NCBI RefSeq assembly: GCF_001632805.1
Contig: NZ_CP007220.1
Span: 372,001 to 436,000 of the forward strand
Reading direction: 5' to 3'
From: Mycobacteroides chelonae CCUG 47445
Lineage (GTDB): Bacteria; Actinomycetota; Actinomycetes; Mycobacteriales; Mycobacteriaceae
DNA: 64,000 bases
Positions 29,002 to 39,937 of the stretch are shown piece by piece; position 1 is the first letter of the stretch, and the number at the start of each line of letters is the position of its first letter. The notes beneath the pieces were generated by a model, which worked only from the letters and a program-made list of their open reading frames with translations, had not been told where the DNA came from and searched no databases. The translations under genes were made by a program, and so were the position numbers.

Positions 29002-29676
29002 CTAGCGCGCGCGGCGAGCCAGCCGCTCCGAGTCGGAGATCAAGACGCTCTTGCCCTCCAGCCGGATCCAGCCGCGGTGTGCGAAGTCGGCCAGCGCCTT
29101 GTTCACAGTCTCGCGGGACGCACCCACCAGCTGAGCGATCTCTTCCTGTGTCAGGTCGTGCGTCACGCGCAGCGCGCCGCCCTCCTGGGTGCCGAACCGC
29201 TGGGCCAGCTGCAGCAGCTGCTTGGCCACGCGACCGGGCACATCCGTGAAGATCAAATCGGCCAGATTGTTGTTGGTGCGGCGCAGGCGGCGAGCCAGCA
29301 CGCGCAGTAGCTGCTCGGCGATCTCCGGACGGTCGGCGATCCAGGCGCGCAACGCGTCCCGGTCCATCGACACGGCGCGCACCTCGGTGATGGTGGTGGC
29401 GCTCGACGTCCGGGGTCCGGGGTCGAAGATCGACAGCTCCCCGAACATGTCCGACGGACCCATGATCGTCAGCAGGTTCTCACGGCCGTCGGGTGACCGG
29501 CGTCCGATCTTCACCTTGCCGGTGATGATGATGTACAGACGGTCGCCAGGCTCGCCCTCGGCGAACACCGTGTGCCCGCGCGGAAAGTCAACCGGCTGCA
29601 GCTGCTTGGTCAGCGCCGAGATGGCACTCGGTTCGACACCCTGGAAGATTCCGGCCCTGGCCAGGATCTCGTCCAC
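29002..29676 (-). CDS. crp: Crp/Fnr family regulator (cAMP receptor protein)
   Basis: 224 residues. cAMP-binding beta-roll with [18 protein letters not shown] (phosphate-binding cassette, GELS and RT). The C-terminal wHTH is [32 protein letters not shown], with recognition helix SRETVNKAL. Start GTG at 29676 with AAGGGG upstream. Rv3676 counterpart, global cAMP-responsive regulator. Convergent with the EamA gene. Downstream of the membrane protein at 29768. Confidence 0.94.
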   Translation of the reverse strand: MDEILARAGIFQGVEPSAISALTKQLQPVDFPRGHTVFAEGEPGDRLYIIITGKVKIGRRSPDGRENLLTIMGPSDMFGELSIFDPGPRTSSATTITEVRAVSMDRDALRAWIADRPEIAEQLLRVLARRLRRTNNNLADLIFTDVPGRVAKQLLQLAQRFGTQEGGALRVTHDLTQEEIAQLVGASRETVNKALADFAHRGWIRLEGKSVLISDSERLARRAR

Positions 29677-29767
29677 GTTTGCCCCTTACCCAAATTCGTT
29701 AGTCATGCTTGCGCTGGCCTACTCGACATGAGTCTAGAGGCCAAGTCGCTAAAGAACGTGATCCAAG

Positions 29768-30145
29768 CTACACCGCTGCGCCACCGGCACGCAGTGAATC
29801 CACCACCGAATGCCGCGAGCGCATCGAGGACGCACCCTCTTCACGCAGGCGATTCATCGTTGAACCGTTGATTCGTGGCTGGTTGTAGCCGTTTGTGGTG
29901 GCCTGATACACCGCCTCCAAGGACGGCTCGATGCGCTGCAATTGCCGCCGGTGCAAGTCCTCGATTGCTGACGGCATGCCGTCGCGCGCGAGGCGATTCA
30001 TATCCGAAGGACTGGCTTGGTCCAGGAAATCGGCGACCTCGCTCGGCTGCAAGGTATGCCGCATCAACCCGGCTTCCAGCTTCCCGAGCCCAAGGCTGGC
30101 AAGCATGAGAAGTCCGGGTACCAACAAACCGAATAGGCCCGACAC
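29768..30145 (-). CDS. Small membrane-anchored protein (Rv3675-like)
   Basis: 125 residues from GTG at 30145; GTG 30184 and TTG 30193 are alternatives. Hydrophobic N-terminus (SGLFGLLVPGLLMLASLGLG), then a helical region KLEAGLMRHTLQPSEVADFLDQASPSDMNRLA and a basic C-terminal end. Position and length match Rv3675. No ribosome site distinguishes the starts. Same strand as crp with a 91-base gap. Function unknown. Confidence 0.7.
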   Translation of the reverse strand: MSGLFGLLVPGLLMLASLGLGKLEAGLMRHTLQPSEVADFLDQASPSDMNRLARDGMPSAIEDLHRRQLQRIEPSLEAVYQATTNGYNQPRINGSTMNRLREEGASSMRSRHSVVDSLRAGGAAV

Positions 30146-30272
30146 GGGTTGAAGTAAACACGCCCAAGATCTCGACGAGGTCACGAAAAACAACCGGTTT
30201 GTCCTGCGCAGGGGTGTAATCGGTGGGCACGCTCGCCCCTCCCGTGTCCTCCGCTCCCGCTACCCTGGGCTT

Positions 30273-31070
30273 GTGTCATTGACCGGATCGGCCTCTAAGC
30301 CCAGAGCGAAATCGACGGTAAAGACGCCAGCTCCGGCCCGAACCTGGAAGCCCGAGACGCACATGGGATTGGTCCGTCGGGCGCGGCGAATGAATCGAAC
30401 TCTGGCGCAAGCATTTCCACACGTCTACTGCGAGCTCGACTTCACCAACCCGCTGGAATTGGCGGTCGCGACCATTTTGTCGGCGCAATGCACCGACGTC
30501 CGGGTCAACATGGTGACGCCCGCGTTGTTCGCCAAGTACCGCACCGCGGAGGACTACGCGGGAGCCAACCGGACCGAACTCGAAGAGATGATCCGCAGCA
30601 CCGGCTTCTACCGGAACAAGGCGAACTCGATCATCGGGCTGGGCACCCAGCTGGTGGAGCGATACGGCGGTGAGGTGCCGCCGCGGCTGAAGGATCTGGT
30701 CACCCTCCCCGGTATCGGTCGCAAGACGGCGAATGTTGTCCTGGGCAACGCCTTTGACATCCCGGGCATCACCGTCGACACGCATTTCGGGCGACTGGTG
30801 CGACGCTGGCGCTGGACCGAGGAAGAAGATCCGGTCAAGGTCGAGCACATCGTCGGCGAGCTGATCGAGCGCAAGGAGTGGACGCTGCTCAGCCACCGGG
30901 TGATCTTCCACGGTCGGCGGGTATGTCATGCCCGCAAGCCCGCATGCGGTGTCTGTGTACTGGCCAAGGACTGCCCGTCGTACGGACTGGGCCCGACAGA
31001 TCCCGAGCTGGCCGCGCCGCTGGTGAAGGGGCCGGAAACCGAGCACCTGCTGGCCCTGGCCGGGTTGTGA
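30273..31070 (+). CDS. nth: Endonuclease III
   Basis: 265 residues, GTG start. Hh[18 protein letters not shown] contains the catalytic Lys, and [11 protein letters not shown] the catalytic Asp. A [4Fe-4S] loop C-X6-C-X2-C-X5-C is seen in [17 protein letters not shown]. Glycosylase/AP-lyase for oxidised pyrimidines. The first 30 residues are a basic mycobacterial extension ([18 protein letters not shown]). Heads an operon with the thioredoxin, NUDIX and marP genes. Confidence 0.94.
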   Translation: MSLTGSASKPRAKSTVKTPAPARTWKPETHMGLVRRARRMNRTLAQAFPHVYCELDFTNPLELAVATILSAQCTDVRVNMVTPALFAKYRTAEDYAGANRTELEEMIRSTGFYRNKANSIIGLGTQLVERYGGEVPPRLKDLVTLPGIGRKTANVVLGNAFDIPGITVDTHFGRLVRRWRWTEEEDPVKVEHIVGELIERKEWTLLSHRVIFHGRRVCHARKPACGVCVLAKDCPSYGLGPTDPELAAPLVKGPETEHLLALAGL

Positions 31071-31071
31071 C

Positions 31072-31725
31072 GTGTCTCGGCTCAGCACCGGGGCACGGTG
31101 GACGATCGTGGGGATGGTGCTGGTCGCCGCGCTGATCACCGTCATGTTGTCGCAACAACACGATCAGCGGCGGCGGGTGCCGCAAGGGCAGGACCCTGTC
31201 GCCGCGCGTGAACGCCGGGACGCCGACACCCCGGAAGCCCTCGCGGAACTGTTCCGCCAGGCGCAACTGCCGCCATGCCCCAACGCCGGCAGTGCGCCGG
31301 GGATGCGCGAACTGGCCGGGATAACGCTGGAATGCAGTGGGGCCAGGGTTCCGGTCGGTCCCGTCCTCGCCGGGCGGCAGGTGGTTCTTAACTTGTGGGC
31401 CTACTGGTGTGGTCCCTGCGCCGATGAGCTGCCGGCGATGGCCGAGCTGCAGCGTCGCGCGGGTGACAAGCTCACCGTTGTCACGGTGCATCAAGACGAG
31501 AACGAGGCGGCCGGGCTGGCCAAGCTCGCCGAGCTACACGTCAGGCTGCCGATGATCCAGGACGGTGCCCGGCGCATCGCCGCCGCACTGAAGTCACCGA
31601 ATGTCATGCCCACGACCATTTTGATTCGAGCGGACGGTAGCGTTGCCCGAGTGCTACCGCGTTCGTTCACTTCGGCGGATGAGATCGGTGCCGAGGTGGA
31701 ACAAGCGTTGGGAGTGAGGTTCTAG
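31072..31725 (+). CDS. Membrane-anchored TlpA/ResA-like thioredoxin
   Basis: 217 residues, GTG one base after the nth stop. N-terminal anchor (WTIVGMVLVAALITVML), then thioredoxin fold with redox motif NLWAYWCGPCADELPAM (C-G-P-C), and cis-Pro in NVMPTTILIRADG. Outside the membrane, disulfide exchange. Rv3673c position. A Cys pair PPCPN...LECSG upstream of the thioredoxin fold may be structural. Confidence 0.88.
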   Translation: MSRLSTGARWTIVGMVLVAALITVMLSQQHDQRRRVPQGQDPVAARERRDADTPEALAELFRQAQLPPCPNAGSAPGMRELAGITLECSGARVPVGPVLAGRQVVLNLWAYWCGPCADELPAMAELQRRAGDKLTVVTVHQDENEAAGLAKLAELHVRLPMIQDGARRIAAALKSPNVMPTTILIRADGSVARVLPRSFTSADEIGAEVEQALGVRF

Positions 31726-31728
31726 GTC

Positions 31729-32493
31729 GTGACTGCCGATGAGCCGCTTACGCGAAGAGGTTTGGCGACCGCGCCGCTGACGCCCGGTGCCGCTCCAGAC
31801 TGGATGCGACCGCTGGTGGACAACGCCGCGGGTGTCAAGGACATCTACGGCCGTGGCGTGCACCCCGCGATCAAGGCGGTGCTGCGGGCACGCAAGCTGC
31901 CCTCTTCGGGGCGCCCGGCGGCGGTGCTGGTGCTGGTGTCCGCCGATGAGGCGGTGACCGACCCCACCGACGCGGATTTGTTGCTGACGGTGCGCGCATC
32001 GACCTTGCGTCAGCACAGCGGCCAGGTGTCCTTCCCTGGCGGTGCCACCGATCCCGGCGACGGAGGGCCGGTGGGAACCGCCTTGCGTGAGGCGCAGGAG
32101 GAGACGGGGCTGGACCCGGTGCGCGTGCAGCCGCTGACGGTCATGGAGCCGCTGTTCATTCCGCCGTCCGGTTTCCACGTCTCTCCGGTGCTTGCCTACT
32201 CGCCCGACCCGGGACAGGTTCTTGCCGTCGATCCGGGCGAGACTGCCGAGGTGTCACGGGTGAAGATCGGTGACCTGGTGGACCCGGCGAATCGAATCAT
32301 GGTGACTAAGAAGACATTTGGTATCCGTTACAGTGGCCCGGCCTTCTTGTTGCCGGGGATGCTGGTGTGGGGCTTCACCGGGCAGATCATCTCGGCGATG
32401 TTGGAGGTGTCCGGCTGGGCACAGCCATGGGACACTCGTAACCTTCGTGATCTTGATGAGCTGCTGGCCGAGCACCTGGGAGGGTCGGTATGA
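31729..32493 (+). CDS. NUDIX hydrolase (CoA pyrophosphatase-like)
   Basis: 254 residues, GTG start. Nudix box GGATDPGDGGPVGTALREAQEETGL gives G-x5-E-like, R-E-x-x-E-E-x-G-x. UPF0035-type FPGG region FPGGATDP and downstream region as in NudL-type CoA diphosphatases. Rv3672c. Stop overlaps the marP start (ATGA). Substrate not proven. Confidence 0.9.
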   Translation: MTADEPLTRRGLATAPLTPGAAPDWMRPLVDNAAGVKDIYGRGVHPAIKAVLRARKLPSSGRPAAVLVLVSADEAVTDPTDADLLLTVRASTLRQHSGQVSFPGGATDPGDGGPVGTALREAQEETGLDPVRVQPLTVMEPLFIPPSGFHVSPVLAYSPDPGQVLAVDPGETAEVSRVKIGDLVDPANRIMVTKKTFGIRYSGPAFLLPGMLVWGFTGQIISAMLEVSGWAQPWDTRNLRDLDELLAEHLGGSV

Positions 32494-33752
32494 ATCTGAA
32501 TCCATCACAGTGGCTCGATATCGGCGTCATCGCCGTCGCGTTCATTGCCGCGGTGTCCGGATGGCGTTCCGGCGCACTGGGTTCCTTGATGTCGTTCGTC
32601 GGGGTGATCCTGGGCGCGGTGGCCGGTGTGATGCTGGCCCCGCATGTGGTGGGCAACCTGGATGGGGCACGTACCCGGTTGTTCGCCTCGTTGCTGCTCA
32701 TTCTCGTGTTGGTGGTCATCGGCGAGGTGGCGGGCGTGGTGCTGGGCCGGGCCATGCGTGGTGCCATCAAGAATCGGGTACTGCGCGCCGGTGATTCGGT
32801 GGTGGGCGTGGTGCTGCAGGTGGCCGCCGTGCTGGTGGCCGCATGGCTGCTGTCCATTCCGATGCAGAGTTCCAATCAGCCGAATATCTCTGCGGCAGCT
32901 CGTGAATCGAGAGTTCTCAGCCAGGTCGACAAGTACGCCCCGGACCAACTCCGCAAGGTGCCCAACGACCTGTCGAAGCTGCTGGACACCTCGGGTGTGA
33001 CCGGTGTATTGCAGCCGTTCGGTAAGACTCCTATCGCGGCCGTCGATGCCCCGGATTCAACGTTGGTTGACGGTCCGGTGGTGCGAGGCGCCGAGCCGAG
33101 CGTCGTCAAGATCAAGGGCATTGCCCGCAGCTGCCAGAAGTCGCTTGAGGGAACCGGATTCGTCATCGCCCCGCACCGGGTGATGTCGAACGCGCACGTG
33201 GTGGCCGGTACCAACAGCGTCACCGTCGAGTCGGCCGGGCAGACGTTCGATGCCACTGTGGTGGCCTACGACCCCAATGCCGATATCTCGATCCTCGCGG
33301 TTCCGGATATGCCGGCCACGCCGCTGGTCTTCGCACCCAAACCCGCGAAGACCGGGGACGACGCCATCGTGCTGGGCTACCCGGGCGGCGGGAACTACAA
33401 GGCGACACCGGCACGGGTCCGGGAGATCATCGAACTGAACGGCCCGGACATCTACCGGTCCACCACGGTCACACGCGAGGTGTATACCGTCAGGGGCTCG
33501 GTGCTGCAGGGCAATTCGGGCGGTCCGTTGATCGACACGGAGGGCCGTGTGCTCGGTGTGGTCTTCGGGGCGGCGATCGACGACGACGACACCGGCTTCG
33601 CGCTGACCGCCAAGCAGGTCAAGGATCAGCTCGCCAAGGCCGAGCTTTCCGAGCCCGTCGCCACCGGCAGTTGCATCTCCGCGCCGGAGGCCAACAAGTC
33701 ACCGCAGCCCGTCAGCGGACCGCAATCACCGGCGCCCAATAAAGCTCCGTAG
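32490..33752 (+). CDS. marP: Membrane serine protease MarP
   Basis: 420 residues. N-terminal CvpA-like four-helix membrane domain (1-150), then trypsin-like protease with His in VMSNAHVVAG, Asp in YDPNADISILAV and Ser in QGNSGGPLI. Periplasmic acid-stress protease (Rv3671c), needed for pH homeostasis in M. tuberculosis. Cys in IARSCQKSL and ATGSCISAP may form the regulatory disulfide. About 20 residues longer than the M. tuberculosis protein because of a Pro/Ser/Asn tail. The last 27 bases overlap the 3' end of ephE. Confidence 0.94.
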   Translation: MNLNPSQWLDIGVIAVAFIAAVSGWRSGALGSLMSFVGVILGAVAGVMLAPHVVGNLDGARTRLFASLLLILVLVVIGEVAGVVLGRAMRGAIKNRVLRAGDSVVGVVLQVAAVLVAAWLLSIPMQSSNQPNISAAARESRVLSQVDKYAPDQLRKVPNDLSKLLDTSGVTGVLQPFGKTPIAAVDAPDSTLVDGPVVRGAEPSVVKIKGIARSCQKSLEGTGFVIAPHRVMSNAHVVAGTNSVTVESAGQTFDATVVAYDPNADISILAVPDMPATPLVFAPKPAKTGDDAIVLGYPGGGNYKATPARVREIIELNGPDIYRSTTVTREVYTVRGSVLQGNSGGPLIDTEGRVLGVVFGAAIDDDDTGFALTAKQVKDQLAKAELSEPVATGSCISAPEANKSPQPVSGPQSPAPNKAP

Positions 33753-34688
33753 GTGCTCGTTGACGGTGCCGGGGTCTTCCTCGTGGCCGTAATGTCCTAC
33801 CCCGCGCAGCGCGACGAACTGGCCGTGGGGTGCGAAGGACAGTGATCGATGCACCGGGTCGGCGAGCACATAGGGATCGCTGTCGCCGCGCATGTGAAGT
33901 ACCGGGACGGTTAGTTCACGGTTCATTGAGCGCATGAAACGCCAACCCTCGCTGCGTAACTGGCTACGCACCGCCCACCGCTGGTACTCCAGCGCGCAAT
34001 GGGCAACCCCGGGGATGGCGATCGCGGTGCGCAGCTGCTGGATGGTCTCGGCGAAATCGTCGGTGGTGGTCCAATGCTCGCCCGCCCGCAAGCGCACCAG
34101 ACGTTCCAGCTCGGCACCGCGATGACGTGTCAGGGTCCGCTCGGGAAAGATGGGCAGCTGGTAGCGCATCAAGGAGGGCAGTAACGCGCTTCCCTGCCCG
34201 GTTCTGCGGAATGTGGCGGTGCGCAGGGCGATCGGGTGTGGCGAGCTCACCACCGCGATGGCATCGACGAGGCGCGGATGCAGGTTCGCGGTGGCCCAGC
34301 AGACCAGTCCGCCCTCGGCATGCCCGACCAGCGTGGCCGACGTGTGTCCCAGGGCGCGGATCAATCCGGCGGTGTCTCCGGCCAGCGCCCATCCGTCGTA
34401 TCCGCGTGGCGGTTTGTCGCTGCCTCCGTAGCCGCGGAGATCGACCGCCACCACGCGGGCGTCCGTCAGCTCGCGAAGCTGATGCCGCCACGACCACCAG
34501 AAGGATCCGAACCCATGCAGCAGCAATACGAGTGGCCTGCTGGTGACGGCCACGGTTGGTGTGTGGGGAGTTTCGGCTTCCACCACGTGGAACCGAATAC
34601 CGTTGGCGTGTACGTCAAAGTGGCGCCACGGGCCGACGATGCGGACCACTGATGGGTCGGGGTGACGTGCCGTCTGGTCGAACAGCAT
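33726..34688 (-). CDS. ephE: Epoxide-hydrolase-like alpha/beta hydrolase (EphE), nucleophile missing
   Basis: 320 residues. Oxyanion motif LLHGFGSFWWSWRHQ, VDLRGYGGSDKP and final His in GVGHYGHEEDP fit the epoxide hydrolase/haloalkane dehalogenase group, and DSDPYVLA has an Asp. At the nucleophile elbow, where Asp or Ser is expected, the sequence is G122-H-A-E-G-G (LVGHAEGGLV): Ala at position 124. If the alignment is right, this copy has no ordinary nucleophile. Rv3670 position, 3' end overlapping marP, convergent. Function unclear. Confidence 0.85.
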   Translation of the reverse strand: MLFDQTARHPDPSVVRIVGPWRHFDVHANGIRFHVVEAETPHTPTVAVTSRPLVLLLHGFGSFWWSWRHQLRELTDARVVAVDLRGYGGSDKPPRGYDGWALAGDTAGLIRALGHTSATLVGHAEGGLVCWATANLHPRLVDAIAVVSSPHPIALRTATFRRTGQGSALLPSLMRYQLPIFPERTLTRHRGAELERLVRLRAGEHWTTTDDFAETIQQLRTAIAIPGVAHCALEYQRWAVRSQLRSEGWRFMRSMNRELTVPVLHMRGDSDPYVLADPVHRSLSFAPHGQFVALRGVGHYGHEEDPGTVNEHLRSFIGRR

Positions 34689-34720
34689 GGATGCGTCGGT
34701 GTCGAGCCGACTTCAGTGGG

Positions 34721-35245
34721 CTACCAGCCCGACGGGTCTGTGGGCTTGGCCGACTTGGTCAGTGCGGGAGTCTCGTCGTCACGTGAGGTAAACACGGTCC
34801 GTGTTTCCTTGACGGAGGCGATGGTGTCGCGTGGTCCTCGGATCCGTCTGACCTGGAGGAAACCGATCAGCACGGCAAGGATGGCGACGAACACCATGGC
34901 GGCGAAGATGATCAGGTACGCCGCCCAGGCGGGCAGCCAGATCTTGAGGATCTCCGCGGCGAAGAAGAAGAAGAAGAACGTCGAGTAGAACAGGACGACG
35001 AGAGCCGCGATGAAGAAGATGCTGCCCGCGACACCCTTCTTGACGTCCCGGACGACCTCGGCACGGGCCAGTTCCACCTCGGCACGCACCAGAGCGGAGA
35101 CCTGGGTGGTGGCATCACGGACGAGATTGCCGATGGTGGGTTCTCCGGTGCCGGTCGCGTTCGGATCGGACAGCGGAATGGCGGCGACGGTGATCGGAAC
35201 ACCATTGCTGTCCGTGCGGTAGTTGCGGCTTCCAGGGCTGCTCAC
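34721..35245 (-). CDS. Actinobacterial holin-like membrane protein (DUF1469-type)
   Basis: 174 residues. IGNLVRDATTQVSALVRAEVELARAEV is the cytoplasmic helix of the phage-holin/DUF1469 family. Two hydrophobic helices follow (GSIFFIAALVVLFYSTFFFFFFAA and AAYLIIFAAMVFVAILAVLIGF), then a basic loop and a tail. Rv3669 position, 32 bases upstream of ephE in the same direction. Despite the family name, there is no phage context. Confidence 0.88.
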   Translation of the reverse strand: MSSPGSRNYRTDSNGVPITVAAIPLSDPNATGTGEPTIGNLVRDATTQVSALVRAEVELARAEVVRDVKKGVAGSIFFIAALVVLFYSTFFFFFFAAEILKIWLPAWAAYLIIFAAMVFVAILAVLIGFLQVRRIRGPRDTIASVKETRTVFTSRDDETPALTKSAKPTDPSGW

Positions 35246-35374
35246 TGTGCTCCCTCCGTGTCCCTTGCGGGTCCGGTGTGATGTCGTGCGGCCTATGTTG
35301 CCACGTCGGTGGCGCCAGGGCTGCGGCGCGTCTGGCCTGGGGCGTCGTTACCCAATCGATAGCACTGTGACAGA

Positions 35375-35402
35375 AGTGACCAGTGTGAATCTTGTTTAGA
35401 AT
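35375..35402 (+). promoter_or_regulatory. Probable promoter of the secreted protease
   Basis: AGTGAC at 35375-35380 and TAGAAT at 35397-35402, spacer 16 bases. The predicted start of transcription is near 35409, leaving a 50-base leader with the purine-rich AAGAAAGG before ATG at 35461. A -35 is only a weak match. Confidence 0.45.
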
Positions 35403-35460
35403 GGTGTCAGGCATGGCCGACGGGGGAGAGATGCGGCCGGAATAAGAAAGGCTGCACGAC

Positions 35461-36177
35461 ATGAGGTCACTTGGACGGCATATGCGGTACGGATTGCCGG
35501 TCCTGATCGCACTGTTTGGCCTCGTCGTGGGAACGATTCCGGCTGGCGCGGCTCCTGCCGCCGGAGCCGATGACAAGGTGCCCATGGGCGGCGGATCCGG
35601 GCTCATCATCAACGGTGACACCCTCTGCACGCTGACGACGATCGGCCACGACAACAAGGGCAATCTGGTGGGCTTCACCTCGGCTCACTGTGGTGGTGCA
35701 GGTTCACAGGTGGCCTCCGAGGACTTTCCCAAGAAGGGTGTGGTCGGAAAGTTCGTCAACGGTAACGAGCAGTACGACTACGCCACCATCCAGTTCGATC
35801 CGGAAAAGGTGCAGCCGGTGTCCACCTACAAGGGGTTCGCCATCACCGGAATCGGACCGGACCCGCAGCCCGGCGACATCGCGTGCAAGCTGGGCCGCAC
35901 CACCGGTAACTCGTGCGGCGTGACCTTTGGAGCCGGAGCAGAGCCCGGCACCTTCATCAATCAGGTCTGCGGGCAACCCGGAGACTCGGGTGCGCCGGTC
36001 ACCGTGAACGGACAGCTGGTAGGGATGATCCACGGCGCCGCCACCAAGCTGCCGGTGTGCGTCATCAAGTACATCCCGCTGCACACACCGACCACCACGT
36101 ACTCGATCAACACCGTGCTGGCCGATATCAACGCCAAGAACCGCACCGCCGGAGTGGGTTTCACCCCGGTCGGCTAG
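35461..36177 (+). CDS. Secreted S1-family serine protease
   Basis: 238 residues. Signal peptide (YGLPVLIALFGLVVGTIPAGAAPAAGA). Catalytic triad: His in FTSAHCGG, Asp in YDYATIQF, Ser in QPGDSGAPV. Disulfide Cys pairs: LCTL...AHCGG and the IACKLGR...NSCGV and QVCGQPGDS...LPVCV set. Rv3668c position. Exported and probably active. Divergent from the holin-like gene. Confidence 0.9.
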   Translation: MRSLGRHMRYGLPVLIALFGLVVGTIPAGAAPAAGADDKVPMGGGSGLIINGDTLCTLTTIGHDNKGNLVGFTSAHCGGAGSQVASEDFPKKGVVGKFVNGNEQYDYATIQFDPEKVQPVSTYKGFAITGIGPDPQPGDIACKLGRTTGNSCGVTFGAGAEPGTFINQVCGQPGDSGAPVTVNGQLVGMIHGAATKLPVCVIKYIPLHTPTTTYSINTVLADINAKNRTAGVGFTPVG

Positions 36178-36186
36178 TTCGAAGCC

Positions 36187-38133
<1,947 letters not shown>

Positions 38134-38317
38134 CTGATCTGGCCTTTCTGCCCTAGACAGGTCCGCTCGAAAGCCTAGTGGGCGCCCCCGGTTACCGAGA
38201 AGTAATTGGGGCCGTCGTTCAGATCCGGGCGTGGCGGTGTGTCGATGGAGAGACATCGGCGTGTTACCCGCCTATGGTTCGTCCTACCTATTTCAGCTAC
38301 CGAAGGGCAGGGTGAGG

Positions 38318-39937
38318 ATGCGGTTTCGCCGACTGGCCGTCGCGTTGCTCGTCGGCATTGCGGCGCTCCTGCCCTCGGGCTGCGGTGACCTGGTGACTCC
38401 GGCGCCCCCGGGCTACTTCAGCATGTACATCACCGAACCCGAGCACACCTTGGTCCCGGGAAACACCACCGAGAATCAGGGTGGTCGGATCCTGCGCTCG
38501 CTATTTACCGCGCTGGTCGAGTTCAACAACGACACCGCGGAAGTGGAATACACCGGCGTGGCCGAGTCGATCACCAGCCACGACAACGTCAATTGGACGA
38601 TCAAGCTCAAGCCGGGATGGACCTTCCATAACGGCGAACCGGTGACCGCGCAGTCCTACGTGGATGCCTGGAACTACACCGCCTTGAGCACCAATGCCCA
38701 GGGTTCCTCGAGTTTCCTTGCCAACGTCGACGGGTACGGCGATCTACAGGGAGATCCGAAGAACAAGATCCCGCCGCGGGCCACCCAGATGCGCGGATTG
38801 CACGTCGTGGATGACGTGACATTCACCGTCCGGCTCAACACCCCGTTCGCTATCTACCCGATGACCTTGGGATACACCGCGTTCCTGCCGCTGCCCAAGG
38901 CCTTTTATCGGGATCCGGCCAAGTTCGGCGTGCACCCCATCGGCAATGGCCCCTTCAAGGCCGACGGCGACTGGGTGCGTGGTATCGGGTTCACGCTGAG
39001 CCGTTACGACCAGTACGCCGGCCCGAAGAAGGCCAAGTCCAAGGGCTTGATCTGGCGGGTATACACCGAGGGCCTGACCGCGTACACCGATATGCAGGCC
39101 GGTGCTCTCGACATTCAGCTCGATCTGCCCGACTCCGCCTACGAGAACGCCAGGGCCGAATTCGGATCGGCCTTCCTGGAGCGGCCCCGCCCGGACATCA
39201 CCTCGCTGGGGTTCCCGATGTACGACCCGCGGTACAAGGATGTACGTGTGCGCCAGGCGATTTCGATGGCCATCGACCGTGAGGCGATCACCCAGGTAAT
39301 CTTCTCCGGCACCCGCACCCCGGCCACGTCCTATGCGTCGGCGGTGGTCTACGGGTACCGCAAGGGGGCGTGCGGAAAGCTGTGCGAGCTGCACGTCGAT
39401 GAGGCCAACAAACTGCTCGATGACGCTCATTTCGACAGGAGCAAGCCCATTGAGCTGTGGTACAGCTCATCGAGCACCGGAGCACTGTCGTGGGTGCAGG
39501 CCATCGGAAACCAGCTGCAGTCGAACCTGAAAGTGCCCTACAGCCTCAAGAGCCTGCCGTGGTCGCAGTTCCTGCCGTTGCAGGACAGCAAGGGGATGAC
39601 CGGACCGTTCCGTTCCGGCTGGGTGATGGACTACCCGTCGATCTACAACTTCCTGGAGTCGTTGTACGGCACGGTGGCGCTGCCACCGGCGGGCTCCAAT
39701 TACGTGTTCTACAGCAATCCGGCATTCGACGAGCTGCTGCGGCAGGGGAACAACCAACCGACCGTGGAACTGGCCACCAAGGCGTATCAGAAGGCAGAAG
39801 ACCTGTTGTTCAAGGACCTTCCGGCCGCGCCGCTGTTCTATGAGGTCAATCAGGCGGTGCATTCCAAGCGGGTGAGCAACGTCAAGATCAGTATCCAGGA
39901 CTGCATCGAGTACGCCGATGTGGAGGTCGTGCAGTGA
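38318..39937 (+). CDS. dppA: Dipeptide/oligopeptide ABC transporter substrate-binding lipoprotein
   Basis: 539 residues from ATG at 38318 (GGTGAGG just upstream). Lipobox at LPSGC, after MRFRRLAVALLVGIAALLPSG. Family-5 solute-binding protein: TENQGGRILRSLFTALVEF, YVDAWNYTALSTNAQG, VHPIGNGPFKADGDW, AISMAIDREAI. Rv3666c. First gene of the dpp operon; binds peptides outside the membrane. Confidence 0.93.
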   Translation: MRFRRLAVALLVGIAALLPSGCGDLVTPAPPGYFSMYITEPEHTLVPGNTTENQGGRILRSLFTALVEFNNDTAEVEYTGVAESITSHDNVNWTIKLKPGWTFHNGEPVTAQSYVDAWNYTALSTNAQGSSSFLANVDGYGDLQGDPKNKIPPRATQMRGLHVVDDVTFTVRLNTPFAIYPMTLGYTAFLPLPKAFYRDPAKFGVHPIGNGPFKADGDWVRGIGFTLSRYDQYAGPKKAKSKGLIWRVYTEGLTAYTDMQAGALDIQLDLPDSAYENARAEFGSAFLERPRPDITSLGFPMYDPRYKDVRVRQAISMAIDREAITQVIFSGTRTPATSYASAVVYGYRKGACGKLCELHVDEANKLLDDAHFDRSKPIELWYSSSSTGALSWVQAIGNQLQSNLKVPYSLKSLPWSQFLPLQDSKGMTGPFRSGWVMDYPSIYNFLESLYGTVALPPAGSNYVFYSNPAFDELLRQGNNQPTVELATKAYQKAEDLLFKDLPAAPLFYEVNQAVHSKRVSNVKISIQDCIEYADVEVVQ

